Assembly (NCBI GenBank): GCA_938027595.1
Contig: CALJAK010000002.1
Coordinates: 164,437 to 228,436 of the forward strand
Source of the DNA: an uncultured Thermoproteales archaeon
Lineage (GTDB): Archaea; Thermoproteota; Thermoprotei; Thermoproteales; Thermoproteaceae
Direction: 5' to 3'
Length of the DNA: 64,000 nt
Shown here piece by piece: positions 8,828 to 17,934 of this stretch. The notes beneath the pieces are model-generated. The model did not search any database. It was not told where the DNA came from and saw only the letters and a list, made by a program, of their open reading frames with translations. Position 1 is the first letter of the stretch, and each line of letters starts with the position of its first letter. Both the position numbers and the translations under genes were made by a program.

Positions 8828-10675
8828 ATGACGGTATTCAGAGCGTTGAGGGTTGATTTGAGTAGCGGGAAAATTTCGGAAGAGATATACGGCGAACAAA
8901 TTGTAAAGAAATATATCGGGGGGAGGGGATTGGGTGCATATCTGGCACTGAAAGAAATCCCCCGCGGCATAGACCCACTTTCGCCCTCTAATAAGTTATA
9001 CATTTTCGCAGGTCCTCTTTCTGGAACAGCTAACTTAGCCACAAGTAGGATAAACGCAGTGGGGAAGAGTCCCCTCACAGGTTCTTATACGCATTCAAAC
9101 GCAGGTGGCAACTTCGCCTACTGGCTCCGGAGGGCTGGATACGACGGCATTATAGTAGAGGGGAGGGCGGAGGAGCCTGTGTATATACTTGTGAAAGACG
9201 GAGAAGTTGCCATAAAGTCAGCTAAGCACATATGGGGCAAGTGGACGGGCTCCGCCACTAAAGCTCTGCTACAAGACGCTGGGCTTGAGACTGACGAGAG
9301 GAAAGCCGGTGTGATGGTTATAGGTCCCGCCGGCGAGAATTTAGTCAAAATCGCCGGATTGCGCTTCAGCGATTACGAACGTTTCGCTGGCCGTGGAGGA
9401 CTCGGCGCAGTGGCTGGGTCGAAAAAACTAAAGGGCATAGTGGTTTGGGGTACACACGACACTATGAGAGACGTTGTAGATCGGCAGAAGTTTCTCAAAG
9501 TCGCCACTGAATATTCCACAAAACTCTTAAATGCCTCTGTCTCCAAGGCGTTACATCAATACGGCACTAATTTGTTGGCAAACATAATGAACTCCATCGG
9601 CGGATATCCCACTAGAAATTTCGAAACTGGCTACTTCGAAGAAACTGAAAAGATAAGCGGCGAATACATAAAACAGCATTACGTAAAGGAAGTACATGGA
9701 TGTACACTCTGCCCAATCCAATGTACTCAAATGGCTGTAGTGCCCTCAGGTCCTTACAAAGTAGCTGGAGAAAAGATAAAGTATGAATATGAACCCACGT
9801 GGTCGATGGGTGCAAATTTGGGGCTTTCTCAGACTGAGGCAGTACTTAAGTTGGAGAAATTAGCTAACGAACTAGGCATAGATGTAATTTCGTTAGGAAA
9901 CACACTAGGTACGTTTATAGAATTAGTCAAGAGAGGGAAAGTCGAATACGACGTAGATTGGGGCGATGGGGGGGCTTTAATAGACTTAACGTATAAGTTA
10001 GCTTACAGAGAAGGGATTGGAGACGATTTAGCAGAAGGCGATTGGAGACTGGCGAATAAATACGGAGCGCCGGACGCATTTGTGGGCTCTAGGGGACAGG
10101 GCTTCCCAGCTTACGACCCTAGAGCTTTGAAGGGGTTCGCTATTTCTTACGTAACTGCCAACCGCGGTGGAGATCACCTCGAGTCATATACGCCAACTTG
10201 GGAAGTGTTAGGCGTGCCGGAAAAAGTAGATCCGTTATGCGACACGCCCGAGTGCATATCGAAACAAGTAAGCCTAGTGATATATGGACAACATCTAATG
10301 GCGTTGAGCGACTCAGTGACGTTTTGTAAATTCGACACTCTAGACAAAGATGGAATATTCGAAAGCCATCTGGCGGATTTATTCAACGCCGCTTTCGACT
10401 GGAGCGTCACTGCTCAAGACTTGCTCACCACCGGCGAGCGTATTTTCAACGTAGAGAGACTATTCCACGTGAAAGAGGGGAAGTGGGTGAGAGACGAACT
10501 CCCGCCGAAGATGAGAGAGCCCATAAAGACTGGGCCGGCGAAGGGACACACAGCGTCGAAAATGTTCGACGAGGGGATTAAAGAGTTTTATAAGGCGAGG
10601 GGTTGGGTTGACGGAAAGCCGACATACGAAACGCTGAAGCGGCTCGGGTTGGAGGAATTTCAATACTTGTTGTAG
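8828..10675 (+). CDS. aor: Tungsten-dependent aldehyde:ferredoxin oxidoreductase family enzyme
   Basis: Oxidises aldehydes to acids with ferredoxin as acceptor, using a tungstopterin and one 4Fe-4S cluster. The 615-residue protein fits AOR length. It begins with the AOR N-domain (GGRGLGAYLA, FAGPLSGTANLATSRINAVGKSPLTG). The cluster ligands look like C292, C295 and C299 (CTLCPIQC) and C500 (VTFCKF). I could not decide between AOR, FOR-like or GAPOR specificity. ATG at 8828 has a TATA-like element about 22 nt upstream. It is divergent from the nuo-por operon, fitting a shared ferredoxin economy. Confidence 0.88.
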   Translation: MTVFRALRVDLSSGKISEEIYGEQIVKKYIGGRGLGAYLALKEIPRGIDPLSPSNKLYIFAGPLSGTANLATSRINAVGKSPLTGSYTHSNAGGNFAYWLRRAGYDGIIVEGRAEEPVYILVKDGEVAIKSAKHIWGKWTGSATKALLQDAGLETDERKAGVMVIGPAGENLVKIAGLRFSDYERFAGRGGLGAVAGSKKLKGIVVWGTHDTMRDVVDRQKFLKVATEYSTKLLNASVSKALHQYGTNLLANIMNSIGGYPTRNFETGYFEETEKISGEYIKQHYVKEVHGCTLCPIQCTQMAVVPSGPYKVAGEKIKYEYEPTWSMGANLGLSQTEAVLKLEKLANELGIDVISLGNTLGTFIELVKRGKVEYDVDWGDGGALIDLTYKLAYREGIGDDLAEGDWRLANKYGAPDAFVGSRGQGFPAYDPRALKGFAISYVTANRGGDHLESYTPTWEVLGVPEKVDPLCDTPECISKQVSLVIYGQHLMALSDSVTFCKFDTLDKDGIFESHLADLFNAAFDWSVTAQDLLTTGERIFNVERLFHVKEGKWVRDELPPKMREPIKTGPAKGHTASKMFDEGIKEFYKARGWVDGKPTYETLKRLGLEEFQYLL

Positions 10676-10950
10676 TCTTTTGCAAGTTGGAAAAACTCCA
10701 CTATTTTTTCCAACGGCGTTTTTAAAGTGTAGAATTTAATGAGGTATTGAACTTCACCGTCGTCGATCGAGAGGCAAGTGCCACATATCTCGCCGGCTAA
10801 TTGTGATAATTGTCTACCGGCGTATTTCTTGGGAAGTTGCACAACGCCGTTTCTAGCGATTACGAGAGTATCTACGTTACAAGAACAGACGACTTCGAAA
10901 ACTACCTCTTCCATGAACTTCTCTGCGTTTTTTACAAACAGCGTTTGCAT
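10660..10950 (-). CDS. Conserved-looking hypothetical protein, 96 residues
   Basis: Unknown function. Begins MQTLFVKNAEKF and has a CSC near residue 25 and a later GEICGTC segment, so it could bind metal or form disulfides. ATG 10950 is preceded by GGAG and by a TATA-like element about 23 nt upstream; a GTG at 10962 is a possible alternative. Its 3' end overlaps the end of aor by 16 nt on the opposite strand. It shares a 28-bp promoter gap with NAD kinase. Confidence 0.65.
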   Translation of the reverse strand: MQTLFVKNAEKFMEEVVFEVVCSCNVDTLVIARNGVVQLPKKYAGRQLSQLAGEICGTCLSIDDGEVQYLIKFYTLKTPLEKIVEFFQLAKDYNKY

Positions 10951-10978
10951 ATATATCTCCACTGTTTTTAAATTTATA
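10947..10978. promoter_or_regulatory. Interlocked divergent promoters, hypothetical gene and NAD kinase
   Basis: For NAD kinase (ATG 10979) the plus-strand TATA-like element is CATATATAT, about 10949-10957, centred near 26 nt upstream; it overlaps the start codon of the minus gene. For the minus gene (ATG 10950) the element is TTATAAATTT at 10969-10978, centred about 23 nt upstream. Each promoter thus lies at the other gene's start, so the two are likely to compete. Confidence 0.45.
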
Positions 10979-11701
10979 ATGTACGCAATTTACCATCGTC
11001 CAGATTTAGAAAAACTAGCTAGAGAAGTTAGAGATAAGTACGGCTTCATGGAACTTAATTGCGATAGGGAGTTCTCTCACGTCTTTATACTTGGCGGCGA
11101 CGGAACGTTGCTTGAAGCCCTGCATAGATACCCCTGTGTGTTAAATTCGACAATTGTCCACATGGGCCTCGGCAGAGTTAACTTCTACAGAAGTGCTAAT
11201 TCTATCTCGATAGAGGAAGCCATACGGCGTGTGGAAGTTGGAGAGTACAACGTTCTCGAATTTTCAACTCTCCGATGCGGGAAGCAAGCAGCGCTTAACG
11301 AAGTAGCTATATACAGCGCGGAGGTTGGCAAACTATTGAAGTTCAAAATTACGGTTAACGGGGGGGAGATAGTGGGTAGGGGAGATGGAGTTATTGTATC
11401 CACGCCTCACGGTACGTCTGGATATGTAATATCTACCTTCGGCCCAGTTGTAGACTACAGAATTTCCGCCGTAGTGATCTCCTTTGTCGCTCCCTACACT
11501 CTATACCTCCGTCCGTTTGTGTTAGACGTAGATAGAGTGTTTATAGAAACTAACAGAGAGGCAATTCTAGTGTGCGACGGACGTGGGGGCGAGAAATCTA
11601 CAAATTTCGAAATTGTAGTTGGTGAGAATAAACTGAAACTCGCCACTTTCGACAATTTCAACTTTCTAAATAGAGTAATGGAGAGATTTAGGAGTATATG
11701 A
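10979..11701 (+). CDS. nadK: NAD(+)/NADH kinase
   Basis: Phosphorylates NAD to NADP using ATP or polyphosphate. The 240-residue protein has the diagnostic GGDGT motif at residues 39-43 (FILGGDGTLLEAL), the NE-containing segment AALNEVAIY, and GDGVIVSTPHGTSGY, the catalytic glycine-rich/TPTGSTAY-like motif of the family. Start ATG 10979 is chosen because it has a correctly spaced TATA-like element; a longer frame upstream would overlap the divergent gene. Its stop overlaps the start of the PIN gene as ATGA. Confidence 0.92.
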   Translation: MYAIYHRPDLEKLAREVRDKYGFMELNCDREFSHVFILGGDGTLLEALHRYPCVLNSTIVHMGLGRVNFYRSANSISIEEAIRRVEVGEYNVLEFSTLRCGKQAALNEVAIYSAEVGKLLKFKITVNGGEIVGRGDGVIVSTPHGTSGYVISTFGPVVDYRISAVVISFVAPYTLYLRPFVLDVDRVFIETNREAILVCDGRGGEKSTNFEIVVGENKLKLATFDNFNFLNRVMERFRSI

Positions 11702-12030
11702 CGTGTTTAGTTTTAGATGCATCTGCCGTCATACATGGGAGAGATGTGAGGATATTCGGCGGTGTGCTCTACACAACTAGAGAAGTAATAGAAGAGTTGA
11801 GAGACTCTAGAGCACAAGCAGCTATAGACATACTTAGAGTGGAAGTCGTGGAAGTAAATAGAGAGAGAGTGAGAGATTTAGCAAAGCGGTTTAATTTGTC
11901 TAATGCAGATGCGTCTGTGTTAGCTCTAGCTCTAGAGAAGAAGTGTGTACTCGTGACTGACGACGGTAAATTGGCTTCTACTGCTAGGAAACTGGGGGTA
12001 AAAACACGTGGGATCTACATGAGGGAGTAG
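11698..12030 (+). CDS. PIN-domain endoribonuclease, Nob1-like, without zinc ribbon
   Basis: A 110-residue PIN domain that matches the Nob1 rRNA-maturation nuclease: it starts CLVLDASAVIHG with the first acidic residue, has TREVIEEL, SNADASVLALAL and VTDDGKL with the later catalytic acids. Nob1 cuts the 3' end of 16S rRNA. Archaeal Nob1 normally has a C-terminal zinc ribbon; here the chain stops right after the PIN fold (GIYMRE). It may be a stand-alone form or another VapC-like PIN protein, but no antitoxin gene is adjacent. Translationally coupled to nadK. Confidence 0.75.
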   Translation: MTCLVLDASAVIHGRDVRIFGGVLYTTREVIEELRDSRAQAAIDILRVEVVEVNRERVRDLAKRFNLSNADASVLALALEKKCVLVTDDGKLASTARKLGVKTRGIYMRE

Positions 12031-12698
12031 AGAAAAGACCCAGCGGCTGCCGCCAGTGGAATTGTGAGATTGTCCTCCACGCCGAAAACATCCGCCGCCA
12101 TAACCAGTAGAGTTATCAAAAGCGACGCTAGTGGGGGGTAGCCAACTATAATCAACGCCAGCGCATTCGCCACGCTGCCGGCCGCCGTGCCCCAGATAGT
12201 GACTCTCCCAAAAAGCCGTCTGCCACCCACTCCAACACCCACAATTGCACTAACTGCGTCATACACGATTAGACTGACGATAGCTGCGATGAAGTGAACC
12301 GGCCCGAAGAGCGTTATAGACGACAAAAACCCCAAAGCGCCCATCACAATGCCCAAGTAGCCGTGGCGTTTTTCGTAATCTCTCTCAGCTAGCGCTATGA
12401 ATTCTTCAATTTGTTTTACAAATTTCTGGTACTGTAGTTCTGGCTTGTCTAGTGGGATAAAGCGATCTAGCCTCTCTAATAATTCTTCTAGAGACTTGAG
12501 GAGGTTCTGCCTCACTTCATTCCATAGAGTTGGTTGTCTAACTTGTATAGAGTAGAGAAAGCCGCTTACCGCCGCTAGAGAGGCTATATATATATCTATG
12601 GGGATGTTGACAAAGAGGGGGATAGCTACCAGCGCCACAAATGTAATGTGGAAGATCTTCCTCGCGAGGAGTCTACGGAGCTCGCTAAGGTGAGACAT
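12015..12698 (-). CDS. Dolichol/phytol kinase-like integral membrane protein
   Basis: Likely CTP-dependent polyprenol kinase of the SEC59/VTE5 type, acting on isoprenoid lipids in the membrane. Starts with LLARKIFHITFVALVAIP (the RKxxH motif before helix 1) and ends in several helices including YDAVSAIVGVGVGGRRLFGR, the GxxxGRxxFG-type motif of the family. There is an insertion of about 60 polar residues after the second helix. Chosen start ATG 12698 overlaps the preceding DUF371 gene by 14 nt. Its end overlaps the PIN gene by 16 nt. Confidence 0.7.
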   Translation of the reverse strand: MSHLSELRRLLARKIFHITFVALVAIPLFVNIPIDIYIASLAAVSGFLYSIQVRQPTLWNEVRQNLLKSLEELLERLDRFIPLDKPELQYQKFVKQIEEFIALAERDYEKRHGYLGIVMGALGFLSSITLFGPVHFIAAIVSLIVYDAVSAIVGVGVGGRRLFGRVTIWGTAAGSVANALALIIVGYPPLASLLITLLVMAADVFGVEDNLTIPLAAAAGSFLYSLM

Positions 12699-13131
12699 AA
12701 CCACTTGGACACACACCAATTGTAATCCTCACGGGGGCACCCCGCCTCAGCGCGGTCAACAACTCTCTCTTGAGGTCGGCGGCTGCTTTCTCAATCGAAA
12801 TGGCGACTGTTGAGTCATCTACGTATGTGCTCTTCCTAGCCACAATCCGCCACATAGAGGTTGGGATTGCTAAGGGGGTAGACCCCACTACGTAGTCTTG
12901 TACAACGCCGGCGTCTATCACAATGACTACCTTACCCGGCTTTGTCAAATATTGAGAAATCTCTCCCAGCTCGCCGGCCGCTCTCTCAGAGCAACACGCC
13001 ACTATGCAATCTCCCCTCTTGGTTACGTAGATGTCTTTAGTTATCTCTATAGTTCGTCTATTTTTCGCAGTTATGTTGGGGTGGCCTCTAGCTGTGAAAA
13101 CCACGTGAGGTGACCGCCGGTTGAGAACCAT
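12685..13131 (-). CDS. DUF371 family protein
   Basis: Archaeal family of unknown function. The 148-residue form begins [33 protein letters not shown], the characteristic GHPN(I/V)xAxHxxT(I/L)E(I/F)TKD signature of DUF371, followed by [16 protein letters not shown]. Two ATGs are possible, 13146 and 13131. I prefer 13131 because it lies about 24 nt from the centre of the TATA-like element shared with tyrS. Likely co-transcribed with the downstream kinase-like gene. Confidence 0.8.
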   Translation of the reverse strand: MVLNRRSPHVVFTARGHPNITAKNRRTIEITKDIYVTKRGDCIVACCSERAAGELGEISQYLTKPGKVVIVIDAGVVQDYVVGSTPLAIPTSMWRIVARKSTYVDDSTVAISIEKAAADLKRELLTALRRGAPVRITIGVCPSGYVSP

Positions 13132-13148
13132 GTCGACGCAAGACATGT

Positions 13149-13160
13149 CTTTATTTATAA
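13149..13160. promoter_or_regulatory. Single symmetric TATA element serving DUF371 gene and tyrS
   Basis: CTTTATTTATAA reads as a TATA box on both strands. Its centre is about 22 nt before the tyrS ATG (13177) and about 24 nt before the DUF371 ATG (13131), the leaderless spacing in both directions. Only 45 bp separate the two start codons. Confidence 0.55.
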
Positions 13161-13176
13161 GGTGATTTTTCAACAT

Positions 13177-14292
13177 ATGGACGTAGAGACTCGGCTGTCT
13201 CTAGTCTTGCGGTACCCCACGGAGGAGGTAATTACAGTAGACGAATTGAGAGAGTTGTTCCAAGCGGGATACAGATTGAATCACTACATTGGGTTTGAGA
13301 TAAGCGGTTTTATCCACGTTGGCACTGGAATTGTGAGCATGTCTAAAGTTGTGGATCTGCAGAAGGCAGGCGTGAAGACCACTATCTTCCTCGCCGACAT
13401 ACACTCGTGGCTTAACAACAAACTAGGTGGCGACCTAGATACCATTAGGAGAGTGGCGGTGACGTACTACAGGGAGACTTTTGGAAAGATTATTGAAACG
13501 TTAGGCGGCGATGTGAACAGCGTTGAGTTCGTCCTCGGGTCGGACCTCTACCACCACAATGACGAGTATTGGCTTCTCCTCATGGATTTAACTCGCCACC
13601 TCACGCTGTCGCAAGCTAAACACAGTTTGACAATTCTAGGTAGGAAAATGGGAGACTCAATACCGCTGGCTTATTTAATGTACCCCCCGCTGCAAGTGGC
13701 TGACGTTTTTGCGCTTGGGGCTCACATACCACACGGCGGTTTAGACCAGAGGAGAGCACATATTTTAGCTAGGCAAGTGGCCGACAGAGTCAAGTTCTAC
13801 CCACTAACTGTGGGAGGTAAGCGAGTGAAACCTGTAGCTCTACATCACAAGTTGATCCCGGCGTTGAACATCACCACTAAGCCAAGCAGCAAAGAAGAGT
13901 TGAGCGAGTTGAAGATGTCTAAGAGTATCCCACAGAGCGCTATTTTTGTCCACGACGGTCCCGAAGAGATTAGGCAGAAGATATACAGAGCGTATTGCCC
14001 CCCGCGGGAGGTGGAGTACAACCCAGTGCTTGAGTTACTACACCTAACGTTTAGAGAAGAGAGAAAAACGCCGTTAGTAATTAGGCGGCTTGAGAAATAC
14101 GGCGGCGATGTGGAAGTGTGGACTTTTGGAGAACTAGAGGCGCTCTATAGAGAGGGAAAAATCCACCCGGCAGATTTGAAAAACGCAGCCGCCGAAGAAT
14201 TGACGTCACTACTACTGCCAATATATCGCCACTTCCAGGGTCCGGGGGGGAAGTTGCTAGAAGAGATGAAAAACATTACGATTAGCCGTTAG
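13177..14292 (+). CDS. tyrS: Tyrosyl-tRNA synthetase
   Basis: Charges tRNA-Tyr; class I synthetase. The 371-residue protein has the HIGH-like HVGTG at residues 47-51 in [13 protein letters not shown], the archaeal TyrRS pattern, and KMSKS near residue 246. [24 protein letters not shown] is also typical of the tyrosine/tryptophan pair; the lack of TrpRS-specific N-terminal features favours Tyr. ATG 13177 is preferred over an in-frame ATT 15 nt upstream on TATA spacing. The 3' end overlaps the geranylgeranyl-reductase-like gene by 36 nt. Confidence 0.88.
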   Translation: MDVETRLSLVLRYPTEEVITVDELRELFQAGYRLNHYIGFEISGFIHVGTGIVSMSKVVDLQKAGVKTTIFLADIHSWLNNKLGGDLDTIRRVAVTYYRETFGKIIETLGGDVNSVEFVLGSDLYHHNDEYWLLLMDLTRHLTLSQAKHSLTILGRKMGDSIPLAYLMYPPLQVADVFALGAHIPHGGLDQRRAHILARQVADRVKFYPLTVGGKRVKPVALHHKLIPALNITTKPSSKEELSELKMSKSIPQSAIFVHDGPEEIRQKIYRAYCPPREVEYNPVLELLHLTFREERKTPLVIRRLEKYGGDVEVWTFGELEALYREGKIHPADLKNAAAEELTSLLLPIYRHFQGPGGKLLEEMKNITISR

Positions 14293-15324
14293 ATATTTTA
14301 AAAACTCCACGCCAGCCCTCACGGCTCTCACGTCGAGTAGAGCAGCCGACGCCAACGTCAGCAAATGGTCGTCGTAATCTATCGCCACGTACTCTCCGCC
14401 GTCTAACGCCTCGAGCAGCTTATCCACCAGCCTCTGACCGTACAATACGCCAAACGCAGCGAAGGCCAGCCTCAACTTGAGTCTAGCGAGCCAAGTGGAT
14501 CGCTCGTAATGCGCTGGGTCCCCCCTCTTCACGGCCTCAGCCGCAGCCACACCGCTGCGCATCGACAAAACAATACCTCCACCGCTGAGTGGCTTCACTA
14601 AACCCGCCGCGTCTCCCAACAGCAGAACTCTGCCGTGTATCAATCTCTTCAAAGGCGGACCGGCGAGGACTCCCCCGCCGAACGGCTTGCCAACCGGCTT
14701 GCCTCTTATGTATTTCACTAGTTTATTCAATTTGTCCACCACGCCGTCGACGTCCACAAGTCCCACTCTATAGAGCCCCCTGTCTAACTCCACGACCCAA
14801 GAGAAGTACGTCCGGGAAAACTTTGAGTTATAAATCACGTTGATGCTCTCCATGTCTACGTCGCTCTTTACGTCTACTTGAAGCCCCGGAAGTCTAACCA
14901 CATGTCCAAACCTCCCAGAGAGTTTTCTAGAGGCGCCCTCAGCTATCGCTATGTAGTCGTAGGGACCCCAGCGAGCTCCATCGAGACTGTACAAATACCC
15001 CCCTCTAACTTCACGTATCTTCTTGCCGAAGTTTATGTTGACAGACTCCGCCAACTTCTCCTCCAGCCCTGGTCTGTCTAATAGATAGACGCCACCCCTC
15101 ACTTTGAAGTGTATCCACCTCTCGAGATTTGTGATTGTGAGACTGTCGTATTTGTTCAACACGACGCTCTTCGGCACCAATCCCTCGGCAGATTTGGCAC
15201 TAACGAGACTCGTGCAGTGCCGGGGGAGACCCACTTTTTCATGTTCTTCAAAGATGTCCACATCTCCAAGCCCAGCTGCGAACGACAACCCGGCGGGGCC
15301 GGCTCCCACGACTGCCACTCGCAC
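14257..15324 (-). CDS. Geranylgeranyl reductase family FAD protein
   Basis: Flavoprotein related to archaeal geranylgeranyl reductases, which saturate the isoprenoid chains of ether lipids. The 355 residues start [18 protein letters not shown] (FAD-binding GxGxxG) and include [29 protein letters not shown] (the second FAD motif) typical of the family. GTG start at 15324 is about 22 nt from a TATA-like element shared with the divergent HD gene. Substrate (archaeal lipid or quinone side chain) is inference. Confidence 0.82.
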   Translation of the reverse strand: MRVAVVGAGPAGLSFAAGLGDVDIFEEHEKVGLPRHCTSLVSAKSAEGLVPKSVVLNKYDSLTITNLERWIHFKVRGGVYLLDRPGLEEKLAESVNINFGKKIREVRGGYLYSLDGARWGPYDYIAIAEGASRKLSGRFGHVVRLPGLQVDVKSDVDMESINVIYNSKFSRTYFSWVVELDRGLYRVGLVDVDGVVDKLNKLVKYIRGKPVGKPFGGGVLAGPPLKRLIHGRVLLLGDAAGLVKPLSGGGIVLSMRSGVAAAEAVKRGDPAHYERSTWLARLKLRLAFAAFGVLYGQRLVDKLLEALDGGEYVAIDYDDHLLTLASAALLDVRAVRAGVEFLKYLTANRNVFHLF

Positions 15325-15340
15325 AAAGACTGGGGGGTGG

Positions 15341-15351
15341 CCATATAAATA
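15341..15351. promoter_or_regulatory. Shared TATA element, reductase gene and HD gene
   Basis: CATATAAATAC lies about 22-23 nt from both the GTG of the minus gene (15324) and the ATG of the plus gene (15369). The two start codons are only 44 bp apart, so one element probably positions transcription both ways. Confidence 0.5.
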
Positions 15352-15368
15352 CGTAGCAGTAGTTAGTC

Positions 15369-16763
15369 ATGCAGTTTAAAAAAGCCATTAGAGACCCCAT
15401 ACACGGCTTTATCAAACTCACAGAGGAGGAAGTGAAATTCATAGACGGAGAGCCCCTCATACAGCGGCTTAGGTATGTGAAACAGTTGGGTTACGTGTAT
15501 TTAGTCTACCCCACCGCCACACATACTCGATTCGACCACAGCCTGGGCGTGATGCAAGTGGCGCACCTCATAGGCGAGAGGATAATGCAACAGAGGGGGG
15601 GTGTGGATGAACATTTGTTGAAACACTTACGCATGGCGGCGTTGTTGCACGACTTGGGCCACTTGCCATTTTCACACTCTTTCGAAACTTTGGCTAGAGA
15701 ACTCCTCCACGTGGCGGCCGAGAGTAGATGTGTAGACGTAGACTTGGCGCTTTTCGACACAGAGAAGCCGCACGAGGTGACCACTAGGCTGTTGATGAAT
15801 AACTTGGAGGGGCGATTAGTAGAGCTGGGATACAACCCAGAGGTGATTAAAGACATTCTGTCTGGGAGGGGGAAGTTGAGTTTCATATTATCCGGCGTGT
15901 TTGACGCAGATAGATTAGACTACATCATGCGCGACATGTACTTCACTGGCGCTGCTGTGGGCACTAGCTTCACTTACATAGATCTAGAGAGGATTATAGA
16001 AAATTTGGAGGCGGTGGGGGAGGGGGTTCAGTTTAACGAAAAGGCGAGAGTAAATCTAGAGGGGTACTTACTCACTCGGTACAATCTATATAGACATGTA
16101 TATCTCCACCACAAGACTGTGTTGTTCACCGAAGTGGCGCGTCAGATTATGGCTAGAAACATAGCTAAATGTAAAGACGACTCTGGAGATAGAGAGATAT
16201 GTAGATATCTATGTGACTTGGCGAAGTTCATGACCGGCGCGGTTGAGAGCGTGTGGAAAGCCACAGATGACTACTTTAACTCCATATTCCTCAGAGACGC
16301 TAGCTACCGAGATCTCCTGGGGCGGAAGACGTTGAACTTCATAACTTTTTGGAAGAGAGAAAAAGACTTTCTAGAAGTCTTCAAAGACCCAGCGCGTGTG
16401 AATCAATCTATCGATAAGTTGAGCCACTGGGCGTTGATAGACCGGCTAAAGAGAGAGCTAACCGAGACACTCAACTTGGGGTTGAGCAAATGTAGACTCT
16501 CGCCAGACGACTTGATAATATCCCGCGCCAGCTTCGACCCCCACGTGGAGGACCTCCATATATCCACATCTATGGGTCCCATCTCCATCTCCACAATATC
16601 GCCGCTAGTGGAAGCTATAAACGAAGCTTGGAAGAGAGCACCTCACGTGTTTCTATACATAAGGCGCGACGTTGTGGAGAAGTGTGGAGAAGAAGTAATC
16701 ACCGGCTTGAAGAGAGTGCTAGAGCCACTTCTAGATCTGGCAGTGAGGAAAATCACTCAGTGA
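15369..16763 (+). CDS. HD-domain phosphohydrolase (COG1078, SAMHD1/dNTPase-like)
   Basis: Metal-dependent phosphohydrolase of the dGTPase/SAMHD1 superfamily. It begins KKAIRDPIHGFIKLTEEE, the classic COG1078 opening. Metal ligands appear as H57 (TRFDHSLGV), H94-D95 (LLHDLGHLPFSHSFE) and a later Asp in GVFDADRLDYIMRD near residue 180. The 464-residue length fits the family. Possible role is control of dNTP pools or other nucleotides; the substrate is not known from sequence. Its 3' end overlaps the next minus gene by 11 nt. Confidence 0.88.
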   Translation: MQFKKAIRDPIHGFIKLTEEEVKFIDGEPLIQRLRYVKQLGYVYLVYPTATHTRFDHSLGVMQVAHLIGERIMQQRGGVDEHLLKHLRMAALLHDLGHLPFSHSFETLARELLHVAAESRCVDVDLALFDTEKPHEVTTRLLMNNLEGRLVELGYNPEVIKDILSGRGKLSFILSGVFDADRLDYIMRDMYFTGAAVGTSFTYIDLERIIENLEAVGEGVQFNEKARVNLEGYLLTRYNLYRHVYLHHKTVLFTEVARQIMARNIAKCKDDSGDREICRYLCDLAKFMTGAVESVWKATDDYFNSIFLRDASYRDLLGRKTLNFITFWKREKDFLEVFKDPARVNQSIDKLSHWALIDRLKRELTETLNLGLSKCRLSPDDLIISRASFDPHVEDLHISTSMGPISISTISPLVEAINEAWKRAPHVFLYIRRDVVEKCGEEVITGLKRVLEPLLDLAVRKITQ

Positions 16764-17043
16764 TCTTGAGCGACTTCTTTATGTACTCCTCTACAATTTC
16801 TCTAGTCTGTCGATATACCCACCGGCCCCACTCCGACAATTCCACAGTGCCATCTCTAAATACCACTTCTTCTCTAAGGAGGTGGGGCCACGTCTGCCAA
16901 TTGTACTTAATTCCCACACTCTCCACGGCGCGTTTCGCGATTTCGTTAACTTCCTCCACAGAGGCGGGTCCCTGCACCAAGCGGCGCATTATGACTAGCT
17001 TTATGTATTCACCCACTGGGCTAAGACGTTCTTGGATGTACAT
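16753..17043 (-). CDS. Hypothetical protein, 96 residues
   Basis: Not recognised. Starts MYIQERLSPVGEYIKLVIMRRL; composition suggests a mainly helical, soluble fold, with GPASVEEVNEIAKRAVESVGI that could be the first part of a winged helix, followed by EVVFRDGTVELSEWGRWVYRQ. This layout (helix-turn-helix plus a beta wing) makes a DNA-binding protein possible, but it is not shown. ATG 17043 has a TATA-like element about 23 nt upstream. Confidence 0.6.
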   Translation of the reverse strand: MYIQERLSPVGEYIKLVIMRRLVQGPASVEEVNEIAKRAVESVGIKYNWQTWPHLLREEVVFRDGTVELSEWGRWVYRQTREIVEEYIKKSLKITE

Positions 17044-17060
17044 ATAGATGAGACTTCTAC

Positions 17061-17087
17061 ACAATAAATCTCAAACACTTAAGAAAA
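17061..17087. promoter_or_regulatory. Two back-to-back promoters for the 16753 and 17107 genes
   Basis: Minus-strand TATA-like GATTTATTGT (about 17061-17070) is centred 22-23 nt before ATG 17043. Plus-strand CTTAAGAAAA (17078-17087) is centred about 24 nt before GTG 17107. The plus gene also has GGGGGAG just before its start codon. Confidence 0.4.
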
Positions 17088-17106
17088 CGAGCGGTGGGGG
17101 AGTAGA

Positions 17107-17934
17107 GTGAAAATGTTCACACTCCCACCCGTCGTGTCCAAGTGGCAAGTGGAAGACTTGGAAAAGAGACTGGGAGAAATTTCTCTAGATCTCGAATTGT
17201 CGAAGACTAGAGTTGAGTACCGGGGACGCACGGCTTATTTCACACACGGCGGCGTTGAATATGAGGTACATCTAGACACTCTCCCACCTGCTGAGGGTTG
17301 CGAGATATACGCATTGATTGGGGGGAAGTGGGTGGAGTTGTCCATCTCTGGAGATAGGTTTTACAAACTCTGTCTCTTCAATAGGGGGTGGGCCCCCACT
17401 CTAATGATAGACGGGATAACTATGCACAGCGTTTTGGAAAATCCCCTCAACATCGCCAGAAAGAAAGCCAGGGGGGCGTGGGGTAGAGTATTTGAGTGCT
17501 GCACGGGGTTGGGATATACAGCAATAGAAGCCGCAAAGAGGGGAGCACGACAAGTCGTCACTGTGGAGATAGACATAAACGTCTTGACGCTAGCTAGGTA
17601 CAACCCCCACAGTAGAGAATTGTGGTCGCCCAAGATAGACGTGGTGCTGGGCGACTGCCTCGCCCACGCGCGCGCGTCTAGAGACCAGAAGTTTAGCTAC
17701 ATAGTGCACGACCCGCCGAGGTTGAGTCACGCCACGCAGAGGTTGTACTCCGAGGCGTTGTATAGAGAATTCTACAGAATTCTAAAGAGGGGGGGCGGTT
17801 TGTTTCACTACGTGAGTCTCACCGGCACGAAATACAGAGGGCTGAACCCCACGAGGGGCGTGGTGGAGCGGTTGAAGAGAGCGGGATTCACCATAGAGGA
17901 GAGAGGCGAGTGGGGTGTCTACGCCAGGAAATAA
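17107..17934 (+). CDS. Archaeal SAM-dependent methyltransferase (COG2521-like)
   Basis: Predicted Rossmann-fold methyltransferase of an archaeal family of unknown target. The 275 residues have a non-catalytic N-terminal beta-rich part (to about 110) and the MTase core: VFECCTGLGYTAIEAAKRGA (motif I), VTVEIDINVLTLARYNP (motif II), DVVLGDC and YIVHDPPRLS, where the HDPPR corresponds to the catalytic D/NPP motif. GTG start at 17107. It is not part of an operon. Convergent with the M24 peptidase, overlapping its end by 16 nt. Confidence 0.8.
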   Translation: MKMFTLPPVVSKWQVEDLEKRLGEISLDLELSKTRVEYRGRTAYFTHGGVEYEVHLDTLPPAEGCEIYALIGGKWVELSISGDRFYKLCLFNRGWAPTLMIDGITMHSVLENPLNIARKKARGAWGRVFECCTGLGYTAIEAAKRGARQVVTVEIDINVLTLARYNPHSRELWSPKIDVVLGDCLAHARASRDQKFSYIVHDPPRLSHATQRLYSEALYREFYRILKRGGGLFHYVSLTGTKYRGLNPTRGVVERLKRAGFTIEERGEWGVYARK

